This document shows positions 29,159 to 36,372 of a DNA stretch of 64,000 bases, one piece after another. Position numbers and translations under genes: made by a program. The stretch covers positions 181,045-245,044 of the forward strand of contig JAKITI010000001.1 in NCBI GenBank assembly GCA_021648145.1, given 5' to 3'. Positions within the stretch are counted from its first letter, which is position 1. Each line of letters starts with the position of its first letter. The notes under the pieces are model-generated. The model was not told the DNA's origin, searched no databases, and saw nothing but the letters and a program-made list of their open reading frames with translations. The DNA comes from Gammaproteobacteria bacterium. GTDB taxonomy: Bacteria; Pseudomonadota; Gammaproteobacteria; JAADGQ01.

Positions 29159-29677
29159 ATGGTGTTCTCTTTTTGCAAAAATTTTTTTTATCGAAGGCTC
29201 ACAGTCGCTATTGTGATACTTGCTGTTACAGGCTCTCTTCTTTTACTTTCAACACAGGCAGTAGGAAATATGTTTGGTTTATTTAAAAAATATGACGTTC
29301 ATTTGTCGCCTGAAGTTCATGGTGTTATTACTGAAAAAGGAAAAGCTGTTGTAGGTCTTGAAGTTTTTCGAGGCTTAACGTATGGCGATGAAAAAGAATT
29401 GGTAGATAAAACTACAACCGATGCGGAAGGAAAGTTTTCTTTTACGGAAAAAATCATTCGTTCAAGAAAACCTGGTTCCATGTTTGACGAATCGACTATT
29501 AGGCAAACTATAGATGTAGATTATCAAGGTGAAAAATATATTTTGTGGTATACCCATGCAATAGGTTTTGAGCCTAATCTAGCATTAACGGAACGTCTAG
29601 ATAATTTAAGTTGTGAGTTAACTAATTCAGAAGAAGAATTTGAGTTTGATAGCTATGAATATCCACAAGCAGGCTAG
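29159..29677 (+). CDS. Membrane-anchored DUF6795-like protein, copy 1 (truncated by nonsense codon)
   Basis: First of three tandem paralogues. The 172 residues have one N-terminal hydrophobic helix (about 14-34), then a soluble domain starting MFGLFKKYDVHLSPEVHGVI and continuing GLEVFRGLTYGDE ... KFSF ... RSRKPGSMFDES. This matches, as I recall it, the uncharacterised DUF6795 domain. A TAG at 29675 replaces the Tyr codon seen in copy 2. The following nine codons still encode LVHSVCRW and a TAA, so this copy has lost its C-terminal conserved Cys. A GTG one codon after the ATG aligns with the starts of copies 2 and 3. Likely role: immunity protein for the lipase family downstream (inference). 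Confidence 0.75.
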   Translation: MVFSFCKNFFYRRLTVAIVILAVTGSLLLLSTQAVGNMFGLFKKYDVHLSPEVHGVITEKGKAVVGLEVFRGLTYGDEKELVDKTTTDAEGKFSFTEKIIRSRKPGSMFDESTIRQTIDVDYQGEKYILWYTHAIGFEPNLALTERLDNLSCELTNSEEEFEFDSYEYPQAG

Positions 29678-29736
29678 CTAGTGCACAGTGTTTGTCGCTG
29701 GTAACTCTTTAAAAATTTAGTTTAAGGATTAATATA

Positions 29737-30279
29737 GTGTTTTCTTTTTATAAACCTTTTTTTAATCAAAGACGCACAGCTTTTATTGTGATACTTGCTG
29801 TTACAGGCTCTCTTCTTTTACTTTCAACACAGGCAGTAGGAAATATGTTTGGTTTATTTAAAAAATATGACGTTCATTTGTCGCCTGAAGTTCACGGTGT
29901 TATTACTGATCAGGGAAAACCTGTTGTTGGTCTTGAAATTCTTCGGGGTTTAACCTATGGCGATGAAAAAGAATTGGTAGATAAAACCTTAACAGATACA
30001 GAAGGAAAGTTTTCTTTTGCGGAAAAAAATATTCGCTCAAGAAAACCAGGCTCTATGTTTGACGAATCAAGAATCCGACAAGTTGTCGTTGCGAAAAATA
30101 AAAATAAAGACTATATGTTGTGGTATACACAAGCAATAGGTACTGAGCCTAATTTGGCATTAACGGAACGTCTAGCAAATTTACGCTGTGAGTTAACTAC
30201 TTCAGAAGAAGAGTTTAAGTTTGATAGCTATGAATATCCACAAGCAGGCTACCTAGTGCACAGTGTTTGTCGTTGGTAA
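29737..30279 (+). CDS. Membrane-anchored DUF6795-like protein, copy 2
   Basis: Second paralogue, 180 residues, GTG start with AAGGA 8 bases upstream. The N-terminal helix and first 50 residues of the soluble domain are almost identical to copies 1 and 3. It ends YLVHSVCRW. Cys in LRCELT and in SVCRW are conserved with copy 3 and could form a disulfide in the periplasm. The stretch LALTER to QAG is shared with copy 1, whereas KTLTDTEGKFSFAEKNI is shared with copy 3. About 59 bases separate it from copy 1. Confidence 0.75.
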   Translation: MFSFYKPFFNQRRTAFIVILAVTGSLLLLSTQAVGNMFGLFKKYDVHLSPEVHGVITDQGKPVVGLEILRGLTYGDEKELVDKTLTDTEGKFSFAEKNIRSRKPGSMFDESRIRQVVVAKNKNKDYMLWYTQAIGTEPNLALTERLANLRCELTTSEEEFKFDSYEYPQAGYLVHSVCRW

Positions 30280-30311
30280 CTCTTTAAAAATTAATTTTAA
30301 GGATTAATATA

Positions 30312-30854
30312 GTGTTCTCTTTTTACAAAACTTTTTTTCATCAAAGACGCACAGCTTTTATTGTGATACTTGTTGTTATAGGATCTCTTCTTTTACTTTC
30401 AACACAGGCAGTAGGAAATATGTTTGGTTTATTTAAAAAATATGATGTTCATTTGTCGCCTGAAGTTCATGGTGTTATTACTGAAAAAGGAAAAGCTGTT
30501 GTAGGTCTTGAAGTTTTTCGAGGCTTAACGTATGGAGATGATAATGAACTTATAGATAAAACCTTAACAGATACAGAAGGAAAGTTTTCTTTTGCGGAAA
30601 AAAATATTCGTTCAAGAAAACCAGGTTCTATGTTCGACGAATCAAGTATTAGACAAATTATAGATGTAGAGTATGAAGGTAAACGTTATTTTCTTTGGGG
30701 AACATTAGCTAAAGGAATCAAGCCTAGCCAAGCTGTTACTCAGAGATTAAGTCAACTGAACTGCGATTTAAATGATACCGAAGAAGAATTAGAATTTCAA
30801 AATATTGAAGACCCTAGATGGGGATATTTAGTGAAAAGTATTTGTCGCTGGTAA
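30312..30854 (+). CDS. Membrane-anchored DUF6795-like protein, copy 3
   Basis: Third paralogue, 180 residues, GTG start with the same AAGGA-N8 arrangement. It shares EKGKAVVGLEVFRGLTYGD with copy 1 and the next block with copy 2. Its last 60 residues are the most divergent of the set, though LNCDL and SICRW keep the two Cys. Because it lies next to the lipase (49 bases), it is the best candidate for the cognate immunity protein of the present lipase. That is an inference from position only. Confidence 0.75.
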   Translation: MFSFYKTFFHQRRTAFIVILVVIGSLLLLSTQAVGNMFGLFKKYDVHLSPEVHGVITEKGKAVVGLEVFRGLTYGDDNELIDKTLTDTEGKFSFAEKNIRSRKPGSMFDESSIRQIIDVEYEGKRYFLWGTLAKGIKPSQAVTQRLSQLNCDLNDTEEELEFQNIEDPRWGYLVKSICRW

Positions 30855-30903
30855 CTCTTTAAAAAATTAATTTAACTACAAAACATTTCTAAAGGATTAA
30901 TAT

Positions 30904-32082
30904 ATGCCAACTATTTCCCCTCACATAGCTTCATTGTTAGCAGAAACTGCGTATCAAATTCAAAAACCAGATCGGTTTGGAAAATATACGATTCAGAGTT
31001 TGGAAGCAAAAAAATCAGAAAAACACTTTGATTTTGATCTATCCAACGGCCCCATCAAAGGTGTGTCGGGTGGTTTTTTTTCGCATCTTTTTAATAAAAC
31101 CACAGGTTTTGCATTGATCGGTCAAGGAAAGGGCATGTACAAAGGCGATCATGTTATTGCTATTAGAGGTACTGCTTCATTACACGATGGTTTAACGGAT
31201 GCTCATTTTGGTTTTACTGGCTCTGAAACAGGTGCAACAGTGCATGCGGGTTTCAACAAAACATTTAACACCATGAAGCCAGCTTTTACGCAATATATTA
31301 AGCAAGCAAAAGCGCAGGGTGCTATTCGTACCGTACATTGTGTTGGGCATAGTTTAGGTGGTGCTTTAGCAGGTTTAACTGCTGACTGGCTAAAAAACGC
31401 ATACAACATGCCGGTTAACTTATATACCTTTGGTGCGCCACGCATTGGTTTACAGGGTTTTTCAGCACAAACAACCGCAAGGCTTGATAACATATTTCGC
31501 TGTACACACGGCGCCGATCCTGTGCCTAAAGTACCGTTATGGCCTTTTATTCACGCACCTTACAACGGCACCGAATTTCGTTTAAATAGCGGGCAAGGCT
31601 TTAGCCCTAACGCCCATAAAATGGGCGTAAATGGTACCCCAGGTTATGTAAATTCAGCAAATAGTAGTGATTGGGGGGCATTGCAAAGGCGCTCTGATAA
31701 TTTTTTAAATACCCCTGTTCGCCTTGATTACGACCACCGCCACCAAGCCTCTTATAGTGCGTATTGGGCTGATAAAATCAGTTCAGCTTTGATCACCCTA
31801 TTAAAAGATGCGGGATATTATAGCGCGATACTGGCACAAGCGACCATAGGTTCATCCTTAACCTTTTATGATCTGGTTTCAAGAACGTTAGTGAAAGTTG
31901 CACAAGCATCTGTTAAATATTCTAAACAAGTTGCAGGTCTTCTTGGGCATATGTTGGTATTTGCAGGGCAAGTTTTATACAAATTAGGTGAAATTACCTA
32001 TGAAGTCATAAAATGGGTATTTGATAAAACATTAGTCGTATTGTACCGCTCAGTAAGAGAAGCGATCAATGGTGCAATTTAA
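30904..32082 (+). CDS. Class 3 lipase with helical C-terminal tail; candidate antibacterial effector
   Basis: The 392 residues have a lipase (class 3) domain over about 80-245: oxyanion strand VIAIRGT (84-90), nucleophile elbow GHSLGG with Ser150, candidate Asp205 in GADPVPK and candidate His238. There is no signal peptide. After residue 290 the protein is a chain of amphipathic or hydrophobic helices, as if inserting in or crossing a membrane. The gene closes an operon behind three paralogous membrane-anchored genes. Class 3 lipases of this plan occur among type VI secretion phospholipase effectors, but no VgrG, PAAR or other delivery gene is in the window. The lipase call is firm; the effector role is inferred. 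Confidence 0.88.
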   Translation: MPTISPHIASLLAETAYQIQKPDRFGKYTIQSLEAKKSEKHFDFDLSNGPIKGVSGGFFSHLFNKTTGFALIGQGKGMYKGDHVIAIRGTASLHDGLTDAHFGFTGSETGATVHAGFNKTFNTMKPAFTQYIKQAKAQGAIRTVHCVGHSLGGALAGLTADWLKNAYNMPVNLYTFGAPRIGLQGFSAQTTARLDNIFRCTHGADPVPKVPLWPFIHAPYNGTEFRLNSGQGFSPNAHKMGVNGTPGYVNSANSSDWGALQRRSDNFLNTPVRLDYDHRHQASYSAYWADKISSALITLLKDAGYYSAILAQATIGSSLTFYDLVSRTLVKVAQASVKYSKQVAGLLGHMLVFAGQVLYKLGEITYEVIKWVFDKTLVVLYRSVREAINGAI

Positions 32083-32094
32083 TTGTATTTTGAG

Positions 32095-32510
32095 TTATAA
32101 CTATTGCCCACGCATAAAAAGTTTATCGAGATCATTCATGCCCATCTGTATCCAGGTTGGCCTGCCGTGATTACATTGGCCGCTGCGCTCGGTGCGCTCC
32201 ATATCTCGTAACAAACTATTCATTTCAACAATACTTAATTGTCGATTTGCCCGCACCGAACCATGACAGGCCATCGTGCTCAGCACTTGATTAATCTCTT
32301 CTTTAATTCGTGTGCTGGTGCCATACGTATTCAAGTCCGCCAGTATATCTCTCACCAGTTGCTCCACATCGGCATGACGTAACATGGCGGGAACTTCACG
32401 CACCACAAGTGATGTTTTTCCTAATGGATTAATACCCAAGCCGAGTGCTTTGAGTATGGCTTCATGCTCTTCAACCAGCATCATCTCTTGCTCGCTCACA
32501 TTCAACGTGA
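32095..32510. repeat. Right copy of the mutL 3'-end direct repeat
   Basis: Direct repeat partner of 28611-29017, same orientation, inside the intact mutL. Homology begins just before the TAG stop at 32101 and ends after the bases CAACGTGA at 32510. The two copies bracket 3077 bases of unrelated cargo, so recombination between them could excise it as a circle while leaving an intact mutL. Confidence 0.9.
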
Positions 32511-33909
32511 CGGGAACAAGAAGTGGTTGAGCCACTACTTTCCCATCACCCATCAGTGTTTTCATACGCTCATAAGTGATGCGTTCATGCGCCGCGTGCA
32601 TATCCACGATCACTAATCCCGCTTGATTTTGTGCCAAAATATAAACGCCATGAATCTGCCCCACTGCAAAACCTAAAGGTGGAACTTCATCATCGCCAGA
32701 ATTTTCCATTTTAATTTGTGACCCTGCCTTGGAAGGCTGGGATAATGAACCCGATGAGCGTGGTGAGTAGAACGCTTTGTATGCTGCGATATGTTCATTG
32801 ACCGCAAGGGGCATGGATTGCTGTTTAGAAGGCATATAGTCCACTACGGGGTGACGAGTGGCTTCTGAAGCCGTCGATTCATTTTCAATAACTTCACCCT
32901 CTTGACCAGGCCTCACCTGTGCCAGGGTTTGCTTGACTGACCTCAGTAAAAAGTCATACACCATTCGGCTTTCACTGAAACGGACTTCATGTTTGGCGGG
33001 ATGCACATTCACATCCATTTCTGAGGCAGGTAATTCAAGGTATAAAACATAGGCCGGATGCCTGCCGTGATAAATGACATCCTGATACGCTTGGCGCACA
33101 GCATGAGCCAGCACCTTGTCTCGAATCACACGCCCATTGACATAAAAATATTGCATATCGGCCTGACTACGTGAAAAAGTCGGCTGGGCAATCCAACCCG
33201 AAAGGCGCAAGTCTGTGCCTTCAAACTCAAGGTGCAACGCACTTTCCATCAAGGGTTTTCCGCAAAGTGTTGCGATACGCTTCTCTTGTTCATTTATCGT
33301 ATGAGCGGGGCGCAGTGAGTAAACAACTCTATTGTTATGCGTTAAATTAAAACCTACATCAAAACGTGCCATTGCAATGCGTCTGACAACGGCTTCAAGG
33401 TGTTTGAATTCTGTTTTTTCTGTACGCAAAAATTTACGCCGTGCGGGTGTATTAAAAAAAAGATCTCGCACTTCAATCGTTGTGCCAATATTGTGCGCTG
33501 CGGGTGCTAAGTCCAACAGATCTTCTCGACCATCGCCACGAACTTGCCAGCCTTGGGAAGCCTCTTTTTGCATCGACGTTAAAATTAAACGTGAAACCGA
33601 TGCAATACTAGGCAACGCTTCACCACGGAAACCCAAAGTAGATACATTAATCAGATCATCCAGGCTCGCTATCTTACTGGTCGCATGACGGCTCAATGCC
33701 AGGCTGAGATCATCCTTATGAATACCATAGCCATTATCCCTGATGCGTATTAAGCGAAGCCCCCCCTGTTCAATGTCGATATCAATTTGACTCGCACCTG
33801 CATCAAGGCTATTTTCCAATAGCTCTTTTACTACAGAAGAGGGACGTTCAACCACTTCACCCGCAGCAATCTGATTCGCAAGTTGTGGAGGTAAATGCTG
33901 AATTCGCAT
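32101..33909 (-). CDS. mutL: DNA mismatch repair protein MutL
   Basis: Links MutS mismatch recognition to MutH or nick-directed repair. The 602-residue protein has the GHKL ATPase at the N-terminus (IAAGEVVERPSSVVKELLEN, RDNGYGI, TLGFRGEALPSI), an S5-like second domain, a variable linker (about 345-420) and the C-terminal dimerisation domain ending CNHGRPTW ... LFMRGQ. It lacks the DQHA(X)2E(X)4E endonuclease motif (AAHER is present instead), as in MutH-type systems. No miaA or hfq neighbour is present. The 3' end is duplicated at 28.6 kb. Confidence 0.95.
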   Translation of the reverse strand: MRIQHLPPQLANQIAAGEVVERPSSVVKELLENSLDAGASQIDIDIEQGGLRLIRIRDNGYGIHKDDLSLALSRHATSKIASLDDLINVSTLGFRGEALPSIASVSRLILTSMQKEASQGWQVRGDGREDLLDLAPAAHNIGTTIEVRDLFFNTPARRKFLRTEKTEFKHLEAVVRRIAMARFDVGFNLTHNNRVVYSLRPAHTINEQEKRIATLCGKPLMESALHLEFEGTDLRLSGWIAQPTFSRSQADMQYFYVNGRVIRDKVLAHAVRQAYQDVIYHGRHPAYVLYLELPASEMDVNVHPAKHEVRFSESRMVYDFLLRSVKQTLAQVRPGQEGEVIENESTASEATRHPVVDYMPSKQQSMPLAVNEHIAAYKAFYSPRSSGSLSQPSKAGSQIKMENSGDDEVPPLGFAVGQIHGVYILAQNQAGLVIVDMHAAHERITYERMKTLMGDGKVVAQPLLVPVTLNVSEQEMMLVEEHEAILKALGLGINPLGKTSLVVREVPAMLRHADVEQLVRDILADLNTYGTSTRIKEEINQVLSTMACHGSVRANRQLSIVEMNSLLRDMERTERSGQCNHGRPTWIQMGMNDLDKLFMRGQ

Positions 33910-33995
33910 GGCGCTAAAAAATACCGACTGTTTGTTTTAAATATTAAATTATGTAACATTAAAATCATTAAACAGCAAACCAGATAATATAAAGC

Positions 33996-34709
33996 ATGAG
34001 TAAAAACAGCACACCTAAATTTGGAAAACTTAAACGCAGATGGGCCGGGTTCTGGATGCGACGCAGTAGTTTAAGTTGCTTCGGGCGGCAAGCGATGCGC
34101 CTTGCCAGTTGGGTGACTCCACCCCACTATAAGCGTGAAGCGCTCTCTGGTATGGGGGAATTTGGCTACATTGCTCCTACCGCAATCCTTTATCATTCGA
34201 ACTTCAAAGGCGCGCCTAAAACATTTATTGATGAGCACTGTGTTATTTTTCAAAATGATGGCGGCGGTTCAATTCAGTTAAATGATGATGTTCGTATTTA
34301 CCGAAATAGCACGCTTGAAACAGGAAAAGGTGGATATATTACTATTGGAGCCCACTCCAGCATCCATCCTCGCAATCAACTGAATGCTTATAAAGAGCCA
34401 ATCATTATTGGCAAGCAGGTCATGATTGCAGCCAACTGTGCTTTTTACTCTTATGATCACGAAGTCTACCCAGACAAGCCTATTCATGAACAGCCCATTT
34501 CATCTAAAGGAGCGATTGTGATTGAAGATGAGGCCTGGCTGGGTACCGGTGTTATTGTGCTGAGTGGCGTAACGATTGGTCAGGGTGCAGTCATTGGTGC
34601 CGGCTCAGTTGTTACAAAAAGCATACCTGCGGGTGCAATTGCAGTCGGTAACCCTGCCAAGGTCATTAAATATCGAACTGATTTAATGCCCAAACAACAT
34701 GTTCCCTGA
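33996..34709 (+). CDS. Acyltransferase of the left-handed beta-helix (hexapeptide repeat) family
   Basis: 237 residues. The N-terminal 50 are basic and unlike the core. From about 75 onward hexapeptide repeats are visible: GYITIGAHSSIHP, IIIGKQVMIAANCAFYS with YDHEV, then AIVIEDEAWLGTGVIVLSGVTIGQGAVIGAGSVV and the terminal VGNPAKVIKYR. This pattern fits WbbJ/maltose-acetyltransferase-type O-acetyltransferases acting on sugars. The substrate is unknown. Its 3' end overlaps the convergent queG by 44 bases. Confidence 0.87.
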   Translation: MSKNSTPKFGKLKRRWAGFWMRRSSLSCFGRQAMRLASWVTPPHYKREALSGMGEFGYIAPTAILYHSNFKGAPKTFIDEHCVIFQNDGGGSIQLNDDVRIYRNSTLETGKGGYITIGAHSSIHPRNQLNAYKEPIIIGKQVMIAANCAFYSYDHEVYPDKPIHEQPISSKGAIVIEDEAWLGTGVIVLSGVTIGQGAVIGAGSVVTKSIPAGAIAVGNPAKVIKYRTDLMPKQHVP

Positions 34710-35709
34710 CTATTTCAGATGGATGCTCCAGTTTTTTCTTTAAAGCTTGGGTGACCATTGGATGATCAGATGATGTATTGCCAAGCGCGACTGCTATATT
34801 TCTGAGCCAGCGTTCATGGCCAATACGCCGAATGGGCGACCCTTCCATTCGCTGTAAAAAGGTTATTTCACTCCAGCCAAACAGCTCGATTAAATCAGCA
34901 CAATCCAATCCGTGACGGGGATTAAAGTCAGCTTCCTGACTCAATTGAGCAAAACGATTCCAGGGACAAAAGAGCAAACAATCATCACATCCATAAATAC
35001 GATTTCCCATTAACGGCCTGAACTCTTCTGGAATCGAACCCTGTTTTTCAATGGTGAGATAGGAAATACAGCGGCGTGCATCCAATTGATAAGGTGCAAC
35101 AATCGCCTGAGTAGGGCAAACTTCAATGCATTCCGTACAGCTTCCACAGTGATTATTGCTGGGTTCATCAGCCATCAGAGGCAAATCGGTATAGATCTCT
35201 CCAAGAAAAAACCATGATCCTGCATCACGGTTAATCAGGCAAGTATGTTTTCCAATCCAACCTAAGCCAGATTGTGCCGCCAGCGGTTTTTCCATCACAG
35301 GGGCACTATCAACAAAAACTCGATTTGCAAAAGGCTTGGCGATGGTTTCAATTTTATTGACCAGTTTTTTAAGTCGCTGGCGCATCATTTTGTGATAATC
35401 ACGCCCAAGCGCATAGCGTGAAATATAGGCTTTATCAGGGTTTTTTAATATCTTGAACGGGTCAGCACCCTCGTAGGGAAAATAACCCATTCGAACGGTG
35501 ATGATACTGATCGTGCCAGGCAATAACTCTTCAGGACGGCTGCGTTTGGTGCCATGTTTTGCCATGTAGTTCATTTCACCGTGGAAACCTGCTTTTAACC
35601 ACCTCAAGAAATCTTCTTCCGCATGTTTCAAATCAATATTGGCAATACCAACTTGCTGGAAGCCCAATGATTGACCCCAATTCTTTATATCTTTAGATCG
35701 CGCCTTCAC
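34666..35709 (-). CDS. queG: Epoxyqueuosine reductase QueG
   Basis: Cobalamin- and iron-sulfur-dependent enzyme for the last step of queuosine formation in tRNA. The 347 residues have the QueG core: RYALGRDYHKMMR, SAPVMEKPLAA, GLGWIGKHTCLI, and two 4Fe-4S motifs CGSCTECIEVCPTQAI and CDDCLLFCPWN. A HEAT-like end follows. The start is GTG at 35709. It pairs functionally with queF at 8.4 kb. The downstream metallo-hydrolase gene is 24 bases away on the same strand. Confidence 0.95.
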   Translation of the reverse strand: MKARSKDIKNWGQSLGFQQVGIANIDLKHAEEDFLRWLKAGFHGEMNYMAKHGTKRSRPEELLPGTISIITVRMGYFPYEGADPFKILKNPDKAYISRYALGRDYHKMMRQRLKKLVNKIETIAKPFANRVFVDSAPVMEKPLAAQSGLGWIGKHTCLINRDAGSWFFLGEIYTDLPLMADEPSNNHCGSCTECIEVCPTQAIVAPYQLDARRCISYLTIEKQGSIPEEFRPLMGNRIYGCDDCLLFCPWNRFAQLSQEADFNPRHGLDCADLIELFGWSEITFLQRMEGSPIRRIGHERWLRNIAVALGNTSSDHPMVTQALKKKLEHPSEIVREHVVWALNQFDI

Positions 35710-35733
35710 TATGTTTAGGACGTTGTTGAGTAT

Positions 35734-36363
35734 CTAAGAAAGAAAAGGATTGGTACGCCGTTCATATCCAAAAGTAGACATTCGACCGTGCCCCGCTACA
35801 AACCGAACCTCATCACCCAATGGCCATAACTTCTCCCGAATTGATTGTAAAAGCATCTCGTGATCTCCTCTGGGGAAATCAGTTCGCCCGATTGAGCCTT
35901 TAAACAGAACATCCCCTACAAAGGCTAATTTTTCATTTTTATTAAAAAATACAATATGCCCAGGTGTGTGCCCGGGGCAGTGATAGACCTCTAACTTTAT
36001 GTTCCCAAACTCAACAACATCACCTTGTTGTAGCCAGCGATTCGGTGTAAAGCTGGAGACCACAGGAAAGCCAAACATTTCACACTGCTGTGGAAGGGAG
36101 TTAAGCAAAAATTGATCTTGTTTATGTGGCCCTTCAACAGGCACTTTTAAGCGATCAACCATTTCAGCAACACCCCCTACGTGATCCAGATGCCCATGAG
36201 TAGCTAAAATTATTTTTATTTCAACCCCCAGATCAGTTGCCGCATTTAAAATTTTATCAATGTCCCCGCCGGGATCAATCACCGCCGCTTGAAGTGTTTT
36301 TTCACACCATAACAGTGAGCAGTTTTGAACGTAGGATGTCACAGGAATAATTTTAAATTTCAT
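35734..36363 (-). CDS. MBL-fold hydrolase, glyoxalase II-like (YcbL type)
   Basis: Zinc hydrolase of the metallo-beta-lactamase fold, 209 residues. The metal motif THGHLDHVGG is near residue 55, the further ligand His in CPGHTPGH near 132, Asp in FVGDVLFKGSIGRTDFP, and the last His in AGHGRMSTFGYERRTNP. Short length without the C-terminal helices of GloB points to the YcbL type II glyoxalase group. The exact thioester substrate is not shown. It sits between queG and a large outer membrane gene, all on the minus strand. Confidence 0.88.
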   Translation of the reverse strand: MKFKIIPVTSYVQNCSLLWCEKTLQAAVIDPGGDIDKILNAATDLGVEIKIILATHGHLDHVGGVAEMVDRLKVPVEGPHKQDQFLLNSLPQQCEMFGFPVVSSFTPNRWLQQGDVVEFGNIKLEVYHCPGHTPGHIVFFNKNEKLAFVGDVLFKGSIGRTDFPRGDHEMLLQSIREKLWPLGDEVRFVAGHGRMSTFGYERRTNPFLS

Positions 36364-36372
36364 TTTTTAAAT

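Noticed and set aside
28611..32510. Prophage or insertion sequence as carrier of the lipase island
   Set aside because: No integrase, transposase, phage structural gene or terminal inverted repeats between the mutL copies.
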